Below, piece after piece: positions 29,436 through 41,400 of a stretch of DNA of 64,000 bases. Position 1 is the first letter of the stretch, and each line of letters begins with the position of its first letter. This stretch comes from Seriola aureovittata (lineage: Eukaryota > Chordata > Actinopteri > Carangiformes > Carangidae): positions 7,438,901 to 7,502,900 of the forward strand of contig NC_079364.1 in the NCBI RefSeq assembly GCF_021018895.1, written 5' to 3'. Position numbers and translations under genes: made by a program. Below the pieces are notes generated by a model, which saw only the letters and a list, made by a program, of their open reading frames with translations, made no database searches and had not been told where the DNA came from.

Positions 29436-32400
29436 TAAATTCCTGCTAATTTCTCTGCATGTTACCAAACTAATACAATGTTTTGACAAAAGATATAGGA
29501 ATAAGTATTGACTAAACAGAATACAATATAAGCATTTTTCCTCCTCTAGTTTACACTACTCTATTATTTTCTCCATCTTTCCTTCCCTGGTTACTGCCTC
29601 TTTAGGAACAATGCTGCAATATTGATGAGGATTGGGGAATACAGAAGCCTCAGAAAGGTTGAGCAAGGAGAGGAGGCCCGACAACAACATGAGATAATAA
29701 AACATTGAACTCCTGCTGCTGCTTTCTCAGCCACCATGTGTCTACTGACACAGAAATGCATTGCAAATGTTTATGTTTTTTTAAAACTCCTCCAAATATT
29801 TTGTTTCTTAAATTAAATTGAGGATCTAAGGATAAAAAGTTTGCATTATTGTTTTTTTTATTTTTTTTTGAAAAGCTAGAGGAGAAGATGCTTTTTATCT
29901 CATATTTATACAAAAAAACATGAAGCTGGAGGCAACAGCCATTTAGCTTAGCTTAGCATAAAGACTAGAAAAAGAGGGAAACAGCTATCCTAGCTCTGTT
30001 CAAAGTTAACACCATCCCCCTACCAGCTAATCCAAAGCTCAGTAATTAACTCACTGTTAACCAAAGGCCAAATTTACAGTTTTTGTGCTCAGCTAAACTA
30101 ACTGCCTTCTGTCTGCAGCTTCATATTAAAACACTGACATGTTTTAAAAATGTCAAAGTACTCCATATAAGTATGGAGCTAGAGCCAGGAGGTGATTAGC
30201 TCAGCTTAGCATAAAGAGTAGAAACAGGGATAACAGCTATAAGGCTCTAACCAAAGTTTAAAAAAAAAAAAATTGCCTTCTAGTAACTCTCAAAATAGTT
30301 AAACCACAAACCAATAAACAGTAATAGCCCAAACTTAAGTGTTTGTGTACGAATTAAAGGAACGAGAAACAACATATTGATCAGGGAGTTTTAGAGCTGT
30401 TGACACACGCACTTGACAGAGAGCAGTAACAACTGTCTCATCTAACTTTAAAAAGAAAGAGAAAATGTCGAACAGAAAATGGAGAACAGACGCCTAGTAA
30501 TAATGTGTAGCACAATGGTTCCCAGAATTTAACTGAGAAAATGTTGCGCTTCACAGGACAGTGACCTTATTTTCACCATTAAGATGTATGTACATGTACA
30601 ACGGTGCAGTATGGACACTTGATGATGGCTTATTTTGTTTTTGAGTTGGATCATCTCTTTGGTAAATCTTTCACTCTAAACCTTTACATACAGCTTATGG
30701 TGTTGACATATAGAAACCATATGAAAACCGTATGGCAGCACTTGCAAATCCACCCTGCATTTCACTGATGTTGCCTTCACGCCACACACCCTGTGACTCT
30801 GTGCAGTGTTCATGCTGTGCCACTGAGGGGCAGTACAGGAGCACTTTCAGTGGAGTCTGTTAATATTGGGTAAACAGTGTGTGCAGAGCCAGGAAATAAT
30901 CCCTTGAACATTTAACCTGCTGTTATGTTGTTGATATTTTCTCTGGCTCATCTGGCTCACTGTGACGTGGCGGCTGCTATAAATAAAACTTTTGTCTTTA
31001 TTGTCAGACACTGTGATTCACCTCTGCTAGCCCTTACAGACAAGCCTCAAACCTTTATAGAAACATGCATCCCCTATTATACCACGAGTGTTGTGCAGGT
31101 TAGAGGGGCAGAACAGAGGGGTTGAGGAGGAGTGGGGAGGCTGAACAATAGTGCAGGTGTGCAGCTGGGAGAAGGGATGGGAAGAGGGAATGGGGGTAGA
31201 ATGATTTATTCATTTTGTGTGGAAGGAGGATCGAGACAAACATATACAAACATAGAGAGAAACTGAAAGGTAACAGAAAAAGAGGTAGCCTATTTTATAA
31301 ATATTTATTTATCATCAACACTACTTCTGATGAGGTTCATAAGCACCAAACCAAGAGAAATCAAACAGAAGAATAAAATGGCAACTGAGCGTGATCACCA
31401 CATAAAAGCAAGTCTGTAAAAGTGTGTTTTAAGTGACTTAAAAGACGATACTGATTAAGTGATTTGGCCTAAGCTCCTCAGGCAGGACAAGCCATTAGGG
31501 CCCTATTCAAGAAGCTCAGGTTACGATGCAGTTCACAAGCAGTAGAAAGGTCTTTGATCCTGCCCTGATGTTTCATAGATCACTCAATGCCACAACTGAC
31601 AAAAAACCCCAGGGACGACAAGCTATTAAAGACCTCCCAGCAGTCCTGTTTAGCAGATCTGTTGCAATTGAGGCAAGCCACAAGAAACATCTGCACATTT
31701 AATATTTGTAACTTCCTGTTTGTGGTGATGTTGACCACTGCAGCGAAGCATGTGCAGACACGTGGTGGGTTCTCGCATGTGTGTTCAGATATTTTTGGTG
31801 TCTGTGTGTTGTTCCCGGCCACGGTGGGAGGCTGAAAGCTACTCGAGCGCACAGCCAGCTCCACCAGCTCTACTCCAAAGTCAGTGAACTGCCAGAGCAC
31901 CAGATTACAGCAGATTACCAGGCAGGGTGCTCATATACTCTCTCTGTCTCTGTATGTGTGTGTGTCATGCTGTTTATTTTGCAACCGCATGGGGATGTTG
32001 ACTCCTCAGAATCAGTGTAGACAAAGACGAAGTTTCCATGAGGTGGACTCTGAGTGATTTAACATTTGTTTGCGCTCATCATTTTAAAGTATGGTGAAAA
32101 CTTTCATTTCATTTCATTTCTGCCTCATTGCTGTAACGTTTGTCAATTATTTGATTGTAAAAATGAACGCTTGTACACCAGCAGTCAGGTGTTCTCTCAC
32201 ACACACGTACTCTTAGATCATCACTATTTGGTGGCAGCAATAGAAGGATTGAGCACGTGATACATTTTCCCAGCATGTGGTGGATTAATACATTAATACT
32301 TTGTGGATGAACCCCCCCCCACCCGCCCTCCACATATTACTGCATCATAAAGAGATTACGGTCAGGGACAGGCCATGCCCAGACGGGGTCCTACCATCTG

Positions 32401-35400
32401 ACACCAGCAGACAGGGGTGAATCCTAGCCACAACAGAGAGGGGACAGAGAAGTGTTTGAGTTTGTGATGAGGCGTAGGTGCATCATCCCTCATGAGGGCC
32501 ATGTAGCTCTCCGCGGGGCCAAAGTAAAGGGTCCACATGTCCCCGTGGACAAAGAAGAAATATGTATTTTTCAGTGACGGTGGTGGGTCAGCTGAAGCGA
32601 GGAGAGAGCAGGGACAGCAGGTGGGTGGGTGAGGAGGTGGAGGGGGAGGGTCTACATCTGCAGATGTTACTAGGCTGGATGTTGGACTTGCACAGGAATG
32701 TTTTAGCAGGAATAAATAAGGTGCTGTTATTGAGAGACAGATGACAGGGAGTCTGCAAGAGAAAGGGAGGAGCGACAGAAAAAGACAAAAAAGAGGAAAA
32801 GAAGAAGAGAGAGTAGACAGCTGCTGACCATGGCTTTGGCTTGTCTCGGTTTAGGTTGTGTCCCTGTGCGATCCAAAGGTACTGTCTATAACTATATCGC
32901 TGTGTTCCTTAAAACCAGTTAATAACTAATAGTTCCTGTTTACATTGTTTATATTCCTTTTAATTAATACAGGAATGTGGTTATAGTGTGACAGAGTTAC
33001 AACATCAACTCACTGTCATCTACAAGGAAAAGCTCTCATCATCCTGTCTGTATTACACTGTTCTAGACTTAATCACAACAGTCAGTGAATTTTCAACAAG
33101 ATGCTATTTTAGCCTCTTGTAATCACTGTTATCTCACTGTATGTGGACACTATGCTTTTGTGGGTATGAGGTTGTTTCATTATAACTTACTTTGTGTATG
33201 ATGAAAAGATATCAGGCTGTTCGGCTGAATTTTAGAAAACTTTGTAGAAAAGTATGTAGAATATCATTTGATCAAAAAGGGCATTTCATGAAAAAAGTGT
33301 TCAGGTTGAAAATGTCATTCATAGTTTGAATAGTTCATTTCACGATGTAAACAAGGGCTGAAATGATTATAATCAATTAATCCATAACTATGTGAACGAT
33401 TTTGATGACCAAATTATTTTAAATATGAACATTTTCTGGTTTTCTTAGTCACATAATAGCAAACTGAATATATTTGGGTTTTGGACTGTTGGTCGGCCAA
33501 AAAAGATGTCACCTTGTGTTCTGGCACCTTGTGTTCTGGCACCTTGCGATGGGCTTTTCTTTCACTATTTTGTGTCATGTTAATGACAAAACAATTGACA
33601 AATGAATCAGGGAAGTAATCATCAGATTAACTGATCATGAAAATAGCAGTTAGTTGCATACCTCTAAGTATTATACATATAGCTTGAATGAAAAGTTAAC
33701 AAGACGAAGCAAAATATACATGACTCTGTCACAGAGTGTGGAAAAGATAGATGTTAACTTAAAATATTTTAATTTAATTATGATGCATTTCATCAGCAGC
33801 TGTATTCCACTATGAATGATCAGCCAGTGCAGATTAAATTTGTTAATTTAAAACTATTATTCTTGGAAATTAAAGTGCTGTTCTTGCAAAAGTTGCATCA
33901 CTTTGGCTGAAACAAACCGCTGATATCAATATAAAAAAATAATATTACCACTAGTGATGAGATGAGACGGTGCGTGGTGCGACTGCTCAGCCATCGTAGG
34001 TGCAATAACAGTGCACTGTCTTTCCTCTGCAGAACTGGGCAGCTAGTGTTTCTTATATAACAGCTGTCTACTATGACAAGATTCTGCAGCTACTGCCATA
34101 GGGAGTGTGCTGCCTGACCCAGATACACCCTAATACATTCTCTACTAACGACTTACATTCACTCACATCTGGACCAGAGAGAGAGAGAGAGCAAGTCAGA
34201 GAGACGGATACAAAGTCATATAGCTGTGCCAGAGAGAGAAAGAGCAACATTACGGCAGTGACATGTGACAAATATCATTGATGATTGTGCCTGACTGTGA
34301 TGTTTTTTTGTTTTTTTATATATATATATATACTTTGTTGGCACAGCTCTTTTTTTAACACTATAGTGTTTCCTCTGTGCAAAAGAGCCGGAGCTGTTCA
34401 CCGGCTTGCTGTGATCTACTACTGACTCTCATACTGTGATTTCATCTTGTGCTCATGATTCAAGCACAAAATTATGGAATCTTCTAGTTACTGTCAGGAT
34501 TTATTATAGTTCTTATTCTCTGTCTCCTCCAAAAAACCCACATCAGCCAAACCTTCCACGTGTTTAAAAAAAAAAAAACTCATCCCCTACTCAGGTAATA
34601 AAAATTGGACTCATTAGCCTGATGAGGCTGAAGCGGCGCCATAAAAAACACTTTTAGCCAATAACTCTGCATCTGTAAATCACACATTTAAAACCTTTGC
34701 GTTGACAGACAGTTGCTAGCTCTGATGACTCCTGACAGCTCAACATAAAATTCCACAAATTTTTATCCATCAGACTTTATTGATTTTGCAGCGCTTAAGC
34801 AGAAAAATACTAAGGCCTGGTGAATGACTGATCGCAGTCAGATTGTTCTGTCAGTGACAGTGTGAGTCTGTCTTGGTCAAAGTTTATATGAAGCATATTT
34901 ATTTCAAATATGATATATTTGACAATATGTTTTCCTATGAGACGACGATATGTTACCAGTGAGTTTTCTACACTTGTGTATCTAAGATTAGGTGGATTGA
35001 CATAATTTCAGCAGCTCATAAAGTCTGAAGTGTGTCGTAAATCTTCAAACTCACTGCCAACAGTGAGTCCATCTTTCTGTTGATTAATCCACCTGTACAT
35101 CTATCCGCCAGCCTTTCCCAGTGCAGAAAAAGCAGCAGCGCAGTGAGTTGCTGCTCTTTAGATGGTCAGCTAAGTCTCTCAGCGTTAGGTTGTGTTCTGG
35201 CTCTGTTTGCACCTGTAGACCTGCGCTGGTGTGTGCTAATAATGAGCTTCCTGTTCGCAGCACTCAGGCTAGTTTTAGTGTTGCACTCAGCTATTTCTAT
35301 CACTTCTCATGTGAACAAATGTGTAAAGAATGAAAAATGAGAACTAAGGGGAAAAATTCAAACAACGCCTACTTTTTCATATCCACACGTGGACATGAAT

Positions 35401-38400
35401 GTCAGGCATCCAACAAACACTTGGTTTGGAACATACTGGAGCCTTTAAACGTCATAGATGATTCACAGAGCTAGGGTTCTCCAACATAGTGCAGATTCTA
35501 GCTTGTTGATATAAAATAAAATTCCTTCTTTTCTTTTTCCATCCATCCTTCTGTTTCCTCCCATCATTCCTCCCATTTGTATCATTCAATAATTCTGTTG
35601 ATGTCACTGTTTTCTATATATGTATATAGAGTTGTATTCATTGCAAATTGTCTTCTCACTTAGATCCACCCCTTAATCACACACGTGACCGTAAACAAAC
35701 ATTTGCGTTGCTCCTGTGTAATCTTTGAATCACTGTTTTAAGACTGCTTGGACATTTTAAATTGCTGCATTACTCTCCGTTATATTGCTATATACATTTA
35801 TATTTATATATATATATATATATTTTTACTGTACCTCCTCTCTTGGTGCTGTTGGCATGCAGGTCCTGGTGATGCCACTGCAAGTTGCTGACACTGCACC
35901 TGCAGATTTCAGGATGAGGGGGAAACGGAGATGGAGGAATAGAGTAAGGAGGAGAGGGATGATGGGGAAAAGACAGAAAGAGAGCAAAACAGACAGAGTG
36001 TGCATTAGGTGAGTTTGTAATGTGTGCTCAGCCATGTCTTAGCTGGTCCTGGATGTTAGCAATGAGTAACTTCTTCTTCAATCAAATGCAGGACAATGCA
36101 GGTAGGGAAGAGAGGTGAAACTCTGATTTTGATTTTGTTAGATGCTGCTTATCACTTTCTGGGAATAAGTTTTAGAAGTGATTGGTGTGTTAACTCTGAA
36201 TTCAGTCTTTTTGTGGCTCTGAGTTGCACCACAGGGAAGGTTGTCACGGTACTGCTCAAGAGGGAAACACTGGCACGCTCCGTGTAGACCAGTCTAGTGT
36301 TGAACGCTTATCTTTTACATGTTTGTTCAGTGAAGTTGTTTGTGCAGCCTGATAATGGACTTTTAAGCTACATCTGATGAAACTTCGCTGATGTTTTGTT
36401 TGCTGTGCAGTAGTAATATTCTTTTACTTCACAGATCTATGTCCATGTTCACCTCAACTCAAAATCTGACTTTGCTGCAGTGTGCAACACTGACGCTCTG
36501 AGTGCGGAGTTTGACACTCTTATTTTAGTAGCTGAAAGCAGGAAGTTTCTTTGTGCTCACCTTAAATTTCAGGTATGAGCAGGATTTGCTAGTTTGGAAG
36601 CCGGTTGTGGTCAAACATGCAACTTACATAGATGTGATGAGGGAAGAGGAAACCTCCTTTTTATTTTCCTCCTTCTACTTTTCAGTGAAGTGGGAAATGT
36701 TTTGTGACCAGCGATTAATTTTTGAAAAGAACAGTTCTTGCAAATTAATATATTCTGAATTTTCAATAAGGGAGGAGTAGATGTGATTTTAAGAACTTTT
36801 AACCAGTTGATTGAATCATATATCTGGAGGGGATTTCTAAGTGATGAAATCATCTTTGTGTGAGTTTTTTTGATGACATAGAGAATAAAAACAGCAGGGG
36901 ACGTGCTGCCGAGTAGTGCAGTCTGAACAAGAGCACAATTTGATGATTATGATGAGAGGGCTGCAACAAAAGAGCAAGAAAAACAGAGTAAAAAAAAGAC
37001 GGAAAGGACGATGAAAAGAAAGATCAGGGAAATATGTGGGATGGCAGGGAATAAAACAGTAACAAATCCACTAATTTAACTGTGTCACAACAACTAGGTC
37101 AGCACCCTTTTACAGACTGTTCTCAGTGAAACACCTTTGTTCCAATACTCCACTTCTCTGTCCTTATTTTCTTTCACTGTATTGAGGGAAATTACTACTC
37201 ACATCCAGGAATGATAACGTAGCAAGGCATGATTGTTTTTGCAGATTTTGCAGATCTGTCAGTTTAATGAGAAAACAACTACAACAAAGGCTCTCCCAGA
37301 ATTTACTTTAACATCCCATCAATCCAGCTTTTCGAGAAAGTGATAAACACCTTTATGGAAAAATTATTCTTAAAACGTCTCAATTTGTCTTAAAATCAAG
37401 TCGCTATTTTACTACAATTCAAACAAATTTCATCTGCCAAGTGAGTTTGTATAGCTGCAGAGTCCTTTGGTTGTATTCAATAATTATTACCTTCATGAAT
37501 GTTAAAGACACAAAATGTGATATGCAAAACAAGAAAATAACTTTATCTGTGTGACAGCATTTAGAGCAGAGAGCTGTGTAATATTTAGGGTGAATAAGCT
37601 GTCCCTCTGTGCTTCTTTAACCTTGCAGTTTAAATCGGCCGAATGCTGCTGATTCGAGCTCGCTGATTTAATTGCATCCTAATACGAGCCTTGATGAGCA
37701 ATGAAAGGTTGCCTGGCTACAGATGTACAGTGTGGCTTTCAAGGACACAATTGCATTTTGAATTCGGAGTTAAAAGAGGAGAAATAGGATTCATAATAAA
37801 GGCTAAAGGGGCTCTGAGAGCAGATAAGAGAGATGGATAATCACAGTTCTCTCTCTTTGATAATCAACCGTTCAAATCTTTGGAAATGAAAGTTATAGAT
37901 TCTCAGTTGTACATCATTCATGATAGTAGGGTTTTTGTGTTGTATGATAATAATAAATTGTGGCAATGATGGCAATAAACATGCAGGACCGTGAGAAATT
38001 TACAGTGGTCTGCTGGTGTGTGCAGAGTTGCAGGAGTGAGGTGGGTTTAGCTGCCACCTGCTGGCAGGTCATCGCCTTGTCTTGTGTTTTAATGTACAAC
38101 CCAGAAAGACTGAGGATTGTGACATTCTTTACATCAAGGTTTCTAAATAGATTTGTGCATATTAACTTATAACATTATTTATCTTTATTTTGTGTATTTT
38201 ATTCATATGTTGCCTGGCTTTAATGTGTGGCCTCTGACTGTTGGTGGTTAATTGTAAAACCTGGCCTGGATCTCAGCTCACTGCAGTTTTCTTTCAGTGC
38301 TATTTTCTCTCTGATGCTGGTGGAGTAGGCACCGTCATACAAATGTCCTATCTTAAGACCCATATCATTAAAGCGACAATAACATGTTAACGTATTATTT

Positions 38401-38435
38401 TAACATATTATTTTACTGTACTCGTACTGTAATTT

Positions 38436-38487
<52 letters not shown>

Positions 38488-41400
38488 AAGTATGTTAATG
38501 ATTCGTGGTAATTTGATTAATTGTAGTTTAATTGAATCTACCACTACAGCACTATATGAACAAAAGGCCTTGAGGTGGAAACTGCATCACTGCTCTCATC
38601 ACACTCAAACTGTGTCACTGTCTTGTAGAGGGCTCCTATGTCAAAATGTAGTTTTAACACTTCTATTGTTTAAGATGTAACTGTGTCTTGCGTTGAATCA
38701 AACTAGCTGACATTCAGTGTACCTATAGGGGCAAGTATTGTTACAACACATGGGTACGACACATGGGCTCTGGTAAAGATATAAATTGCCATGTGTAATA
38801 TGCTGTGTGCTCTTTATACTTGAGTTCTTGAAGGCAACATACTATGTATAGGATAAAAAGAAAGCAAGAGGAATGGGGGTCAGCTCTAGCCCACTGCTCA
38901 TTTTTTTCCCACAGGTTTGCTACATGGTCATATGACCTATAAGGTCAAAACTTAAACACACACAAAGGTTTTGAAGTCTGGAAGTTTTGCAAGCTCCTCT
39001 ATCTATTGATGCAAGTTTTAATCAGCAACATCTGGCTCAGTTAAACACCCATGAAGAGAGAAAGAAAAGCATGCTTTACTGTTCATATACACACAAGAAA
39101 ACACTTTTCCTTAAATCAGATAATCAAGACAAAAAAATTACCCATAAGCCAGTTACCAACTATACAGAACCACACAGGTCTTAAAATAGGCCATAGCCCA
39201 AGATAGTCTAGATATACATACACACATTTTGGTCAAAACTATTAAAAAAAATTGTAAAACAACTCATCAACAACTTTGTTTATGTGCAGACCAGTTTGTT
39301 ATCTCTTTTATGCTCATTACAGAGATTCCCTTTAACATCGTCTCTCTTCTCTCTTTCTTAGCGGTGTCAAACCTGGATATAGAGAGTAAGCTGTCAGTTC
39401 ACTATCAAGCTCCATGGCACCAGCAGCACAATGTGTTTCATCCTTGTACCCGATCACCATGTCTAGAGGAGCTGCACAGAAACGCTCAACTGAGTCTCAG
39501 AGCCCTGCACCGAGGTGAGAGAGGCTGATCCCGTCTGCACAGTTGCATTATACTGAGAACAAATTGCATAGATTGTGAGTTTTCATGTGTGTGTTTGGAT
39601 TTCACAGACGAACAACAGCGCCAGCGGTCCACAAGTCGGGAGAGAAACAGGGTGACAATCTCTATCTCAGTGGCGCCCCCAATGCCCACCTTCCCCTCGC
39701 CACACACCATTCGCCGGCAACAGAGGAGTCGCCTGGCACGAGCTGTAAGGACAACACACTGTTCACAAGTGAAAATATATCTCACCAACCAACCAGGGGG
39801 CAGTTATCCAATAATGGTTTTGGTTTTTTTTTTAAATCGCACAAACTAAGTGAATGACTGGAGACTTGAATGTTGAAAGAGGTATGGGACAGGGAGGAAG
39901 ACATGAAGGTCACATTCAGAAGAACATCAGGGAAACACATTTTTTCCTATTCATTTTTCTTAATTGAATATTTTTTGTGCTTTTTGACAACTTTTATTCC
40001 TATTAAATATGTGTTACAATAAACTGACACAATATCTCATTCTGATGTTGCCATGCAGCAAGAGAGAGCAGAGAGGGAGCGAGAGTTAGACTATCAACCC
40101 AGGAAGGTAAAACAGAAATTTGTCTGTGTATCTGTTAATGTCTAACATGTAGGTGCTTGCTGTAAGATGTGTGTTTTTTCCACTTGTGTGTACAGTTCCT
40201 GTTGTGTGTCTGGGGTTTCATGACACATAAGACTACAGTACATTAGATTCCAATTTACATTTTTTTCACTTTTATCATGTGGTTGTATTGGTACTTTTTA
40301 CTGTATATCAGTATATAACTAACTTTACCGTCATTTCTCTCTGTCTGAATCTTCTGCAGGAGAGGACCATGAGAGAAACAGAGATCCAGACCATACAGCG
40401 AAAAGTACGAAAATTTACTGACACACGGTCAGAAAAATACAAAAATGTTATCTTAACTGTGTTGCACACAATAATTGTTTGTATGTGTGTGTTTTCCTGA
40501 TGCCACAGGAGAGGCCAGGGAGAGAAGCAGATATTCCAACGATCCAAAGAAAGGTAAGGAAGATGCTTGAATAGCAAACTGTCAGCTAAACCTTAAGCTA
40601 AAATTTAGTTATTAAAAAGACATTGTCAATAAGGAAAGATTTGAAAAAAAAGTATCCACACATGTAATTTTAACAAAAAACAAATGAGGTTTTAGGCTAT
40701 AAGGTGAACAATAGGACAATGTGAGATTTTTTAACTGTTTGAGAGAGGAAATTGAATAAATTAAACATTACATTGTCTGTCTCATTCATCCCTCACCTTT
40801 TGACTTTCCTTTAATCTTTTTATTTAAAGTCTTTTGGATTATTTATGTCATGTCATCTGTTCTTTTGTTTTTTTGTCGTATTTTATGTTCATAGTTTGAG
40901 TGCTTTTACTCACTTCACCCAATTGAAAGTTGCATCTTCATCCCATGGAGTAGAAAGGTATCAAGCAATTGTGTTGTTTTAACTTTCTGTTTAACCTATA
41001 ATCACTTAAATGTTCAGTAGCTCATTTTGTATTTGCTTGTTGATTACTTCACTCCTAGTGGCTATTTCATGCTACACATCGGCATTGTAAATAATTACTT
41101 TTAGTCTGTCCAACCAAGTAACTTATACTAAAACTGTGCGGAGCATCAGAACCCAGCTTATGTAATGTTGCTCCTTGCTTCTTCCAGGCTACCACGACAG
41201 GGGAAGGCGAAGGTGGTGAGGTCTTGGGAGGCCACAGAGCCAAGGCCTCAGCCTCCAATGCCTCCTCAACCCAGGATAAACAGACAAACTGGTCAAAGGA
41301 AAACCTCCCACCATCAGATCAGAAGACAACTGCCGATTCTCACGCCATCTCCTCCTGTATCATCCCCATCAACGTCACAGGTAAGAAAAAGAGGAAGAAC

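Noticed and set aside
32535..32560. Short hairpin GTCCAC...GTGGAC as a regulatory RNA
   Set aside because: A six-base stem is expected by chance at this scale; there is no precursor-like extended fold.
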